From Gaiellasilicea sp037720595 (GTDB taxonomy: Bacteria > Actinomycetota > Thermoleophilia > Gaiellales > Gaiellaceae), in the NCBI GenBank assembly GCA_037720595.1, contig JBBJLW010000006.1, positions 62,001 through 126,000 on the forward strand: a DNA stretch of 64,000 bases, given 5' to 3'. Shown piece after piece: positions 56,173-64,000 of this stretch; the first letter of the stretch is position 1; every line of letters begins with the position of its first letter. Both the position numbers and the translations under genes were made by a program. Below the pieces are notes generated by a model. The model saw only the letters and a program-made list of their open reading frames with translations, had not been told where the DNA came from and did no database searches.

Positions 56173-57543
56173 TTACCCGGGCGCAGTCACGCTTTCGCAG
56201 TCTGCCGCGACGAGATCGACTGGATCAGCGGTAACGGTGTCGTTGCCGGCACCGCACGTTACTTCGTCGCGCATACCGTCTCGCGTATCGATTCGGTCGC
56301 TCCCTGGGCCGCCATCCACGCGGTCGAGACCCGCGCCTGGAGTGATGATGTCCGCGCCCTCGAAGGCAAGAACAAGATCGACTGCGGAGCTCCCTTGAAG
56401 GACGTCAGCGGCCGTCGTCCCGCGAACCGTGCAGTTGTCGATCACTTTCCGCAGAGTGGCACCGCTGCTCGAAACCGTGAATATTCCTTGGGCGGAGCCG
56501 CACTTCTTACGTGCGAAGACAATGAGCTCCCCGGTCGGACGCCAGTCGCTTTGCCAGCCGTATCCGATTCGGACAACCCGCTGTTGCATGACGCTTGCGC
56601 GAAAGAGCTGCTGGATCCCGTTCGCCGTCACAGGCCCTTTTTCCAGAATCAGTCGGAGTCCGTCCGGGGCCCACGCACCGAATCGCCCCTCGAATCTACG
56701 CTGCCGCCCGCCGGACTGCCACGTGATTGTCCGTCCTGCTGCTCCTGCATAAGCAAGACGACCACCGCGCGGCGCCCAGACAAGCGGCGCACGGCCCGGC
56801 CCAAGCGTTCGAATCCTCTTAGCTGAGAGCGTGACGAGTTTGACCGATGGCGCCCCGCGTTGGTCCACGTAAGCGAGGCTGCGGCCGTCGGGCGACCACG
56901 TTGGCGTTGAAGCGGCTCCTGCGCCGGTGAGCCGCGTAACCGAACCGCTACTCACATCGGCGAGAAAGATCGCGGCATCCAGCTGGCCCGCGGTTCGCGA
57001 ATTCACTTGGCGCACGAAAGCGATCGTCCGGCCGGCCGGCGACCACTGTGGCGAGTTTCCAAACGCGATCCTCCTTACCGGAGAGCCGTCGCGCTGGGCT
57101 ACGACGATCGTTTCGAGGCCGGAACTGTCAGTCTGCTGGACGGCGAGAGCACGGCCGTCAGGCGCCCAGGAAAAGGGCCCGCCTCGAGTGAGAGCGCTCG
57201 GCGGTTGCCCAACAGTTGCTACGAGCACCGAGCGCCCTTCCTCGGCTTGATAGGCGATCGCATCGGAGCGTGGCGACCATACGAAGCCACTCCCGGGCCC
57301 GACCCGTGTCAGCCCGCTGCCATTAGCTCCTGCCACCCAGACCTCACGGCCTTGAGCGCCGACCCGGACGAAGGCGAAGCGCTTCCCGTCAGGCGACCAA
57401 TGGGGGGACGCATCCGGATACTTCGTGCCCGATGAAGCGCTCAGAGCCCCGCCCGCACCGCCGCCCCAACCGCTCCCGACAACCATCGCAGCCACGCCGA
57501 GGAGAGCGCCAGCCCTAAACCAAGGATGGTTACGGTGACTCAC
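56173..57543 (-). CDS. TolB-type beta-propeller protein with RTX-like tail
   Basis: 456 residues from GTG 57543, overlapping the DNRLRE gene (GTGA). A signal-like N-terminus (AGALLGVAAMVVGSGWGGGAGG) precedes repeated PD40 units (PHWSPDGKRFAFVR, FVWSPRSDAIAYQA, PTWSPDGRSLAYVD) forming a six-bladed propeller to about residue 370. The tail has RTX-like repeats (DVLQGSSAVDLVLAFEGAD, GGPGSDRIDT, CGAGNDTV), which bind Ca2+ and are exported. Probably secreted or surface-bound. It is co-transcribed with the DNRLRE protein and may interact with it. Confidence 0.8.
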   Translation of the reverse strand: MSHRNHPWFRAGALLGVAAMVVGSGWGGGAGGALSASSGTKYPDASPHWSPDGKRFAFVRVGAQGREVWVAGANGSGLTRVGPGSGFVWSPRSDAIAYQAEEGRSVLVATVGQPPSALTRGGPFSWAPDGRALAVQQTDSSGLETIVVAQRDGSPVRRIAFGNSPQWSPAGRTIAFVRQVNSRTAGQLDAAIFLADVSSGSVTRLTGAGAASTPTWSPDGRSLAYVDQRGAPSVKLVTLSAKRIRTLGPGRAPLVWAPRGGRLAYAGAAGRTITWQSGGRQRRFEGRFGAWAPDGLRLILEKGPVTANGIQQLFRASVMQQRVVRIGYGWQSDWRPTGELIVFARKKCGSAQGIFTVSSSGATLRKVIDNCTVRGTTAADVLQGSSAVDLVLAFEGADIITPGAGLDRVDGGPGSDRIDTRDGMRDEVTCGAGNDTVTADPVDLVAADCESVTAPG

Positions 57544-60500
57544 TTGAAAGTCAGGTCCGCGGGATAGCCGTCATTGAGATCGAAAGTGGCGAACCAGCCG
57601 AAGCTCTCACCCTGCGACCCGTAGGCGCGGTAGAGCGTCTCGCAGTCGTACGCCCCTGAACCCGCTTCCCAGCCATGGAACATCGTCGCCGAGCTCGGCT
57701 TGTAGGAGTCGGGATTGACTTTGAAATTGTTGGCATCACGCACGGTCACGCGGTTCTTCCGGCCCGCGATCTCCCAACGGCGGACGCCCGTAGCCTTCGG
57801 GGACGCGCCATTGCAGCTCCAGGCTCTTCCTCCTCCCAGGGAGTCGGATGCTCGCGCCGCAGCGCGACCTTTTGACCGCACCGCCCAGGCATCCAAACCT
57901 CCCCCGTCGGTGAGTCCGGATGCCATGTTCCCGCTCTGCCAGGGCGGCGAGAGCTTCGAATTTCCGCCTATGTTCCCGGCGATAATGTCCGAGCTTCGAT
58001 ATGCGCGGGAGACGACGCTGAGACATGCGTTCTCGGTGCTATCGAGCGCGCAGCGACCATTCGGCGATGGGCGCTGGTGCTGGTAATCCCAACGCACACG
58101 AGTTCGACCGGTCTCGCGCGTGTGCTCTGTTTGAACGACGACGGCGTTCCTGACGACAGCTCCCTGGAAGCCGCGCACGAAAGAACCACCTTGTCGGTTG
58201 AAAAGAGCGACACGAGGGAACTCGCCGGCCAGATAGGGTGGGCCGCTTCTTTCCGGGCCATCCTTGCCGGTGATACTGGTGACGAATTTTGGCTCGGCGA
58301 CAAACGGGGTTCCGTTGGCATCAGGCTTGGCGTAGGTGGTGACCGAAGTCCAGAGCTTCACGATCTCACGAGAGAACCGCCAGCGGTACTTGACCAGAAA
58401 CAGACCGCGACCATCCTTGCCGTACCCGGTGCTCTCGACGCCACGTCCCTCTCGGAACCAGACATCGATATCCATTCGCCCGACCGCCCCCAGAGTTCCC
58501 TTCGTTCCGCTCACCCAAGTGGACGTTGGACAGTTAGCGAAGTTGGTCTGCGTGCAGTTTTCGATCTTGACGTCATAGACGCCGCCTTCCTTCGCGGTGG
58601 GGTGAGGCGTCGAACCGCACTTCTGCCCCTCGATCGCCTGACCTCGCTTAACTCCTGACCAGTCGTTCTGATCGGCGCGAAGATTGAAGGTCGGTCCTCC
58701 CGAGCCGCGCATGTGGTGAACACCGAAAATCCCTAGTCCGCCGGCGTCAGCGATATGCCGCTCGACGTTCGTGCCAACCGTGTATCGCGAAGGCTGGTAA
58801 CCATCGATGAGACGGGTGTTGTAGCGCGTAACTGGCTGACCCGTTACCACTGGCTTGAAGTGGCGGTCGTCGAAGGTCGAGATGTATCCGGGTCCGACTG
58901 TTCTGGCTGCTCCCGGATCCCCGGCGGTCGGGCCGATGCACTTCCAAAGGATCGTCCAGGCGCCATCGTCGTTCAGGAAAGTGATCCCGTCCTGGTTCGT
59001 CCAGAAGTCCACCGGCTCGGTGTAGGGTGCGCCAGCGGCCTGGAGCGACTGCAGGCCAATGACTCCGTCCGGGTGATGCACGGCACTGGAATCGTCAATG
59101 GGGGTTACATATCCAGATGGGCTCGCCCCATCCGTGCCTGCTTCATACCCTGCGCCATCCTCTGCTGCGGCGAGGGCGTATGTGACTGCAAGGCGTGGTC
59201 TAAGAACGGGCTGCGTGTTGTTATCCGAAGCGTAGCTCGTGATGTGGGTGCTCGATCCGCCGGCGTCGTCGGCGACGAGGATGAGACCATAGTTCGCGCG
59301 CGTTCCGTTGCGCCAACTCGCGACCAAGCCGGTGACGTCGAAGCTGTCCCATCGACCCGGCGCTCCGTCGGTGCGAGATAGCGAACCCCATTGATCAGCA
59401 TCGAAATCACCGCCTGCACCGCTCCACGCGGCTGTGCCGGTCGCTTGATTCCACGTTGCTCCTGCCCCAGCACACCCGGCGTCTGACCTTGAGCTCGCAC
59501 CTTCATCCCAGGCTGCGTTCAGGGGACGAACGTCGATCATCTCGTCTCCTGGAGCAGCGGCGGCATCCCAAAGGGACATCTCGGCGTCGAGGACCTCGGC
59601 GCCGGATGGCACAAACGAAAGGTCAAACTGCATGAGGCCCCTTTCGCGAAGACTGGCAGCGGTGCCGACCCGAAGATCCGAGTCCGCCCCAGCGTTCTTG
59701 CAGGCTCTCATCGCGTCCGAGGAGTCGCTCGAGATCGAGGTCGCCTTGCCATCCGCGGCCGTCGGCTGAACGATCTTCGTGACCTGCCCCTCAAGCGGCA
59801 AGCTGACGATTTGTTCATTGGACGCTATGGAGTTCGTGACGACGCGGTAGCTCTGGGTGGTTTCGGGCTCGCCTGTCGTGTCGGTATAGGTCGTAGTTGC
59901 CTGGTTTGTGATCGTGGCGAGTAGCGTCGAGGACGACGGAGTGAATCCTGCGGTGAAGGACCGATGCACCTCGTACTTCGCGAATGCGCCGGCACCGCCA
60001 AAGGGCGACCACTTCAGCACGGCTCCCGTCGCATTCACCACCAGAGGCGTCTCGAGCTCAACGGCCGGCGCTCCCGTGTAGGTGACTTCGAGCTTCGGCC
60101 GTTGTGACTCGTCGAGGTTCGTCCCGACGTAAGTGCGACCCGCAATCACTGGTCCACTTGCGCCCAGCGGCTCAGTGGCTCGCTTGAGTAGGAAGCCGTT
60201 GTTCGCTCCTCCCGAGCCGAACCAACCGTCGACGATGTTCGTGACGTCCCAGTTGAGCCACTGCGGAGCGGCGCCCGATGGCAGCGTTGTAGAGACCTTC
60301 TTCGTTGGATCGGTGTCGTAGCTCATGTTGCGGGCAAGCGTGGTCAGCGTGGTGGCATTTCCTTCAGACCATGGCACGGTCATTCGATGAACGTCGATCT
60401 GATGGGAAGTGGCTGGGCACGCGCCTCCTGCTGCGTTCGTGTAGACGCACTCGCCTATGAAGTAAGCATCTAGCTTCGCCGAGTTGACGTCAGCGTTCGC

Positions 60501-61454
60501 GGGCATTGCACTGAGGTCGAACCTGAGGGCGCTGCGGGAAGCGGAGGTGTCGTTCGTCCCGACCCAGAGTCGGTCTCGAACGTAAACGAGGCAGTCCGGA
60601 TCGTAGGAGGGGCAGGGCGCGTAGAAGTCGACGGCCTGCGAGGGCGGCTGGATGAGAATCGTTGGATCGAGCGAGACCGGGAAGCGGCGCTCGGCAGCTT
60701 GTAGCCACTTTGCGTCGAGGCTGAGCTCGAGGGTCAGACGCTGACCGGTTCGCTCGATGTTCAACTTCGCCGCGCCGTCCGGTGCGCGTGCGCCCGTGGC
60801 GTCCGACGCGTACGGCGCTTCGAAGACGAACAGGGGCGCTTCCTCCTGTTCCGTGAAAAGTGCCCACGACCCCTGTTGGAGCTTCTCGATCCGTATTGCC
60901 GGCTTTTCGGGCAGAGAGAGCGAGAATCGGTATGACGTCGGCGCCGAACGATCCGCGAGATGGAGCGTCTCCTTGACGCCGTCGGCGACGATGTCGTAGC
61001 GGACGTCGACGCCGGCAAGGGCGTTCTCATATCCAATCTGGCGTAGCCCCTTGTTGCCGCTCTTACGCGCGGCTCCCTCAAGCGTCAGCCCGAATCGGCT
61101 GCCACGAACATCGAAGGAGAGGAAGTCTTCGCTGAGCTCCTGCCTGAAGCGCACCTTGAACGCGTTTGCCTTGTTTTCGAAGGCGAAGCCAGGCTCAGTT
61201 GAAGAGATCAATTCCGAGTCGATGGGCTGCCACCGGTTGTCGATGTCCTTGTAGTTCACCGCACCCTCGAACGCCTCCGTCTTGAAGATACCCTCGGCGT
61301 TTACAAACGTCCGCGACGTCGCAGTCCGCTTCGTGGCGATCTCCGTCCAGATCGGATCAACGGCCCGTGCCGACTGATCCAGATCGAAGGAGGCGGAAAC
61401 CGCGAGAACCATCAGCGCGACCAAGAGCGCGCGAAGGCAGAAACGACCCCTCAT
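57540..61454 (-). CDS. Secreted DNRLRE-domain protein sharing its N-terminal half with the RHS toxin
   Basis: 1,304 residues from ATG 61454 with a GGGGG site and signal sequence (LRALLVALMVLAVSASFDL). The first 560 residues align closely with the RHS protein: IWTEIATKRTATSRTF, then DCLVYVRDRLWVGTNDTSAS and GECVYTNAAGGACPATSHQI. A second DNRLRE domain follows (to about 790). The C-terminal 500 residues have no RHS repeats and read as a distinct beta-rich domain (YQPSRYTVGTNVERHIADAG ... GWFATFDLNDGYPADLTFK). No obvious immunity gene follows, so it is more likely a surface or adhesin-like protein than a toxin. Confidence 0.75.
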   Translation of the reverse strand: MRGRFCLRALLVALMVLAVSASFDLDQSARAVDPIWTEIATKRTATSRTFVNAEGIFKTEAFEGAVNYKDIDNRWQPIDSELISSTEPGFAFENKANAFKVRFRQELSEDFLSFDVRGSRFGLTLEGAARKSGNKGLRQIGYENALAGVDVRYDIVADGVKETLHLADRSAPTSYRFSLSLPEKPAIRIEKLQQGSWALFTEQEEAPLFVFEAPYASDATGARAPDGAAKLNIERTGQRLTLELSLDAKWLQAAERRFPVSLDPTILIQPPSQAVDFYAPCPSYDPDCLVYVRDRLWVGTNDTSASRSALRFDLSAMPANADVNSAKLDAYFIGECVYTNAAGGACPATSHQIDVHRMTVPWSEGNATTLTTLARNMSYDTDPTKKVSTTLPSGAAPQWLNWDVTNIVDGWFGSGGANNGFLLKRATEPLGASGPVIAGRTYVGTNLDESQRPKLEVTYTGAPAVELETPLVVNATGAVLKWSPFGGAGAFAKYEVHRSFTAGFTPSSSTLLATITNQATTTYTDTTGEPETTQSYRVVTNSIASNEQIVSLPLEGQVTKIVQPTAADGKATSISSDSSDAMRACKNAGADSDLRVGTAASLRERGLMQFDLSFVPSGAEVLDAEMSLWDAAAAPGDEMIDVRPLNAAWDEGASSRSDAGCAGAGATWNQATGTAAWSGAGGDFDADQWGSLSRTDGAPGRWDSFDVTGLVASWRNGTRANYGLILVADDAGGSSTHITSYASDNNTQPVLRPRLAVTYALAAAEDGAGYEAGTDGASPSGYVTPIDDSSAVHHPDGVIGLQSLQAAGAPYTEPVDFWTNQDGITFLNDDGAWTILWKCIGPTAGDPGAARTVGPGYISTFDDRHFKPVVTGQPVTRYNTRLIDGYQPSRYTVGTNVERHIADAGGLGIFGVHHMRGSGGPTFNLRADQNDWSGVKRGQAIEGQKCGSTPHPTAKEGGVYDVKIENCTQTNFANCPTSTWVSGTKGTLGAVGRMDIDVWFREGRGVESTGYGKDGRGLFLVKYRWRFSREIVKLWTSVTTYAKPDANGTPFVAEPKFVTSITGKDGPERSGPPYLAGEFPRVALFNRQGGSFVRGFQGAVVRNAVVVQTEHTRETGRTRVRWDYQHQRPSPNGRCALDSTENACLSVVSRAYRSSDIIAGNIGGNSKLSPPWQSGNMASGLTDGGGLDAWAVRSKGRAAARASDSLGGGRAWSCNGASPKATGVRRWEIAGRKNRVTVRDANNFKVNPDSYKPSSATMFHGWEAGSGAYDCETLYRAYGSQGESFGWFATFDLNDGYPADLTFK

Positions 61455-61599
61455 CTGTGACCCCCAAAGACACAAGCGGCGAAGCGCTGACGACCTGCGC
61501 TGACGATGCGGGCGGTACCGTACCCCTACTTCTTTACTGCGTCAAGTAAATGCTTGGCGACGCGGACGAGGTGCGCCAAACGACTACGTCCGCCCACGC

Positions 61600-61806
61600 T
61601 CATGGCTCGATGTCCGAAAGGATCCGCTGCGCGAGGGCCTTGTCGCGCTGGAGGACGGCAAGCAACGCCCGCATCACCACACTCGCGTCCGTCTCCGCAT
61701 CGAACGCGAAACGCTTCAAGAACCGATGCTGCTCCCGGGAGAGATCTAGCGTATAGCGAACAGGCTTGGTCGCCGGCTCACCCTTAGAAGAACCTCGCCG
61801 CGTCAC
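61600..61806 (-). CDS. Ribbon-helix-helix-like small protein
   Basis: About 68 residues from GTG 61806; longer starts lack support. TKPVRYTLDLSREQHRFLKR followed by a helical ADASVVMRALLAVL-type segment fits an RHH DNA-binding fold (antitoxin or partition regulator). Downstream no toxin is apparent. Confidence 0.5.
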   Translation of the reverse strand: MTRRGSSKGEPATKPVRYTLDLSREQHRFLKRFAFDAETDASVVMRALLAVLQRDKALAQRILSDIEP

Positions 61807-62015
61807 CAAACACGACCTCGAGAACGCGTCCCAGGACGCTGGTTGCCGCTCGCCTCGCCGCAGATAACGCGCGCTCCCTCCGCTCGAGCTAACAGCAGCC
61901 ACCACGCACCGCCGCAAGCTGACTCAACCGGAACCGCGAGCCGCAGAGCCGCGCAGCACCGGTCACCAATGGCTGACATCCTAGTAGGGCGACGCGCAGA
62001 CCGGTGCCAGCCCAG
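61807..62015. other. Intergenic stretch
   Basis: About 200 nt, no gene seen. Confidence 0.3.
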
Positions 62016-62550
62016 CTAGTCGCGGCTCCTCGACACCGCCTCCGAGCGGATCAGGAGAGCGCGCACGGACGAGGGCCACCACTGTCGGCCACCCTGCGAG
62101 GTGGGGATGCAGTCCGTGTTGAGCCGGCGCGCGATCTCCCCCAGGCTCGCCCCCTCCGCGTGCTCTGCGCGGATTCGTACGATCAGGTCGGGCGCAAGCC
62201 CCGGCCTGCGACCCGGACGCACGGCCCGCGCACGCCGCGTACGCGCTTGTCGACGTTCGGTGAGATAGCGCTCGAGCTCGGCGATCGGGATCAGCCTGGC
62301 TCCCCACTCCGTTTGCACGGTCGCGATCGCCGGGACGACCCGACGGTCGAGTGTCGCCAGGCTAACGCCGAGCGCCTGCGCCGCCTGCTCGCGCGTATAG
62401 GCGAGCCGGACAACCCGCCGGCGAGCTGGACGTCCTGCTCCGGCTCCCCGCTGCGCCGGGTCGTGTGACGCTGCGCCTTCTCGCTCTTTCGCCGCTGCAG
62501 CAGGTGCTCGACCTCTTCTGGAGCGCGTTCGCGTAGGTCGTCGAGCATGA
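62016..62550 (-). pseudogene. Excisionase-like/recombinase-HTH protein missing its start
   Basis: The frame reads RRVVRLAYTREQAAQALGVS (MerR/excisionase-type HTH), WGARLIPIAELERYLTERR, then a resolvase-type HTH (LIVRIRAEHAEGASLGEIAR ... WWPSSVRALLIRSE). This two-HTH layout is a known actinobacterial small-protein type. No ATG/GTG/TTG in this frame precedes the first HTH; the earliest GTG (62318) would remove it. The frame overlaps the ImmA-like fragment, so it appears fused behind an unrelated 5' end. Confidence 0.5.
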
Positions 62551-62680
62551 CGACAGGTATCTCGAGGTGGGTCGCCAACTCGAGCGGGTCGAACCGCTCG
62601 TGCGGGGCGAGGCCGAGTTCGCCCCGCACAGCGAGCGAGATCGTCTCCAACTCGGACTTGAACCCGTGCCTGAGGGCCAC
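62291..62680 (-). pseudogene. Truncated ImmA/IrrE-type metallopeptidase N-terminus
   Basis: The first about 60 residues (ALRHGFKSELETISLAVRGE ... FDPLELATHLEIPVVMLDDL) are the typical N-terminus of ImmA/IrrE proteins paired with XRE regulators. The HExxH zinc motif expected about 20 residues later is absent; the frame continues as non-homologous Arg/Ser-rich sequence over the HTH gene. It is 3'-truncated. Confidence 0.55.
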
Positions 62681-62695
62681 CCGCTGCGACCCCGG

Positions 62696-63049
62696 CTACT
62701 TCTCTGCCAGTTGGTCATAGGCGGCGCGGAGAATGGTCTCTATCGCCTCTGCGCTCTTCGGCTTCAATGCCCGGTCGGCGCGCAGGTAGGTTGAGATGAC
62801 GGCCACGGTCTCCTCCGCCTCGGCCTCGGTCGGGGCGTCGCCGGCGGTGAATCGCTCAGCGGCGATGCCAAGCCAGCCGACCAGCGTCAAGAACGTGTCG
62901 ACGTCCGGCCGCCGCCCTTGGGCCATGCGTGTGAAGACCGATGGTGAGACGTCGATCTCGCCAGCGAGGTCGCGCCAGCTCATCTCCTCGGTCCTGCGCT
63001 TGGAATCGAGCGCCGCGTAGAGCGCCCCCACGTTGATTTGTCGCTTCAT
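62696..63049 (-). CDS. XRE-family transcriptional regulator
   Basis: 117 residues from ATG 63049 with GGGAG upstream. HTH at about residues 20-60 (EEMSWRDLAGEIDVSPSVFTRM ... PDVDTFLTLVGWLG). A short helical tail follows (VISTYLRADRALKPKSAEAI). It lies 15 nt upstream of the truncated ImmA gene, the standard XRE-ImmA pairing of mobile elements. Confidence 0.75.
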   Translation of the reverse strand: MKRQINVGALYAALDSKRRTEEMSWRDLAGEIDVSPSVFTRMAQGRRPDVDTFLTLVGWLGIAAERFTAGDAPTEAEAEETVAVISTYLRADRALKPKSAEAIETILRAAYDQLAEK

Positions 63050-63143
63050 CCTTGCTCCCTTCGTTGAGCTGCGTTCTACAATAGCAACAGCGTTGCCTAA
63101 TTGCAACGTTCTCCGAAGGAGACACCGTTCTCCTCTCGAAACG

Positions 63144-64000
63144 TCATGAGAATCCCAGCCGGCGCCGCAACTGGATAAGCCGGTTCTGGACAAAGACGTC
63201 GAAAGCCGTGCGGCTCGGGCCGTTCAGGTCGAGCCGTCCCCACCATTCCGGCCCGCAGACGAGGATGGCCTTGCCAAGAGGAATCTGGTCGAAGGAGTTG
63301 ATGTTGTTGGCTAGGGCCGCCTCGCGGAAGCGTTGCGCCTCGCCCGGCATAGCCTGGCTGAGGTCCTCGATCGACACGGTCTGCGGGTCTCCCATGCGCA
63401 AAAACTGGCCCGCGTCGACCAAGAGACGCGTGTCGAGCTGGATCCCGAGCGCCCGAAGTGCCTGCTGCGACCACTGCTCGACCGCGTCGCGATCACTTCG
63501 CTCAAGAAAGGTGAACCCACACTGAGCCCAGTACCAGCGCCCCGTCTCGAGTGCCGCAAGAACGACGACGTAGCGCATCTCGAGCTCGTCGAAGAAGTCA
63601 AACGAGGTCTTAAGTACCGCCGGGGCGATGGCATAATTTCGGTACGGCTCGAAGACGGACAGGTACTCGTGATGCACGAAGCGGCGGCGGAGGAACAGCC
63701 GCCGCATGATCAGCGCGACGGGGTTGCTCTCGATCTCCAGCACCGCGCTGAACCCGATGAGTCCGCCGTGGTCGAGCGAGGCCTCGCATGGGACCAGGTT
63801 CGAGACGCCGCTGGGGACGAGAAGCAGCCGCGAGTTTGGGAACGGCGAGAACGCGTCGAACACCTCTTGGAAGGCGGCCTGGTGCTCGGGAACGTTGAGA
63901 TCGACTCGCCCGCCGAGGCGACGAATGCGCCAGAGAAGCTGCTGTCGCAGCCGCGCTCGCCCGCGATTGGCGCGCAGCTCATCGATCTCGCGTAGCGCAA
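63144..64000 (-). CDS. Unknown soluble protein, 5' end beyond the window
   Basis: The frame is open to the right edge (ALREIDELRANRGRARLRQQ at the limit), so the true start is outside. The visible 285 residues include LWRIRRLGGRVDLNVPEHQA, SNLVPCEASLDHGGLIGFSA and RRFVHHEYLSVFEPYRNYAI. There is no signal peptide in the visible part and no family I recognise. It runs toward the XRE gene with a 94-nt gap. Confidence 0.6.
   Translation of the reverse strand, partial: ALREIDELRANRGRARLRQQLLWRIRRLGGRVDLNVPEHQAAFQEVFDAFSPFPNSRLLLVPSGVSNLVPCEASLDHGGLIGFSAVLEIESNPVALIMRRLFLRRRFVHHEYLSVFEPYRNYAIAPAVLKTSFDFFDELEMRYVVVLAALETGRWYWAQCGFTFLERSDRDAVEQWSQQALRALGIQLDTRLLVDAGQFLRMGDPQTVSIEDLSQAMPGEAQRFREAALANNINSFDQIPLGKAILVCGPEWWGRLDLNGPSRTAFDVFVQNRLIQLRRRLGFS

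Overview
GC-rich (roughly 60-65%) DNA with dense genes, many GTG/TTG starts, 4-nt ATGA/GTGA/TTGA overlaps, a giant RHS protein, DNRLRE-domain surface proteins and a TolB-propeller protein with an RTX-like tail. This fits a soil actinobacterium, most likely Thermoleophilia (Solirubrobacterales/Gaiellales type). That assignment is inference from protein style; no rRNA or tRNA gene is present. There is almost no housekeeping content: the window is one long accessory region.

Layout. (1) 0.3-8.1 kb: an XRE-TPR regulator divergent from a 28-residue signal-like peptide gene with its own terminator, followed by a metzincin, a subtilisin-like (S8) peptidase with a small NHLP-leader-like Cys-rich peptide, and a trypsin/NUC1-nuclease fusion. 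The same 11-mer, ACTTTTGTTTA, lies at the regulator/peptide promoter and upstream of the S8 peptidase. I read this as a possible RRNPP-like (NprR/PlcR-style) signalling locus controlling an intracellular protease/nuclease arsenal. (2) 8.1-9.1 kb: an IS481 copy with a clean 5-bp target duplication. (3) 9.4-25.2 kb: a defence-type island with an orphan HK97 capsid gene, a GHKL ATPase, a dGTPase with a winged-helix partner, two PD-(D/E)XK-type genes broken by frameshifts, and an intact ubiquitin-like operon (Ubl, E2, JAB, E1, sigma factor, small protein) with overlapping or abutting genes. (4) 25.5-38.7 kb: polymorphic-toxin locus with a 3,051-residue RHS protein and immunity gene, decayed immunity-like fragments, and a detached mini-RHS tip with its own signal peptide and immunity gene. 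(5) 38.9-45.2 kb: a mobilisable-element core (HTH, DUF932, ParB-like, MobF relaxase) without a visible type IV secretion system or integrase. (6) 45.3-49.5 kb: three IS elements (IS3-like, IS256, IS5/IS1031) in a row, at least two inactivated. (7) 50.9-61.5 kb: a multi-membrane-span patatin phospholipase, small membrane proteins, a TolB/RTX protein and a DNRLRE protein whose N-terminal half is a close paralogue of the RHS protein's. (8) 61.6-64 kb: an RHH-like protein, HTH/ImmA remnants, an XRE regulator and a protein running off the right edge.

Several accessory genes carry frameshifts or nonsense codons while the 9.2-kb RHS frame is intact. I therefore favour real decay over poor sequence quality, but only read mapping can settle that.
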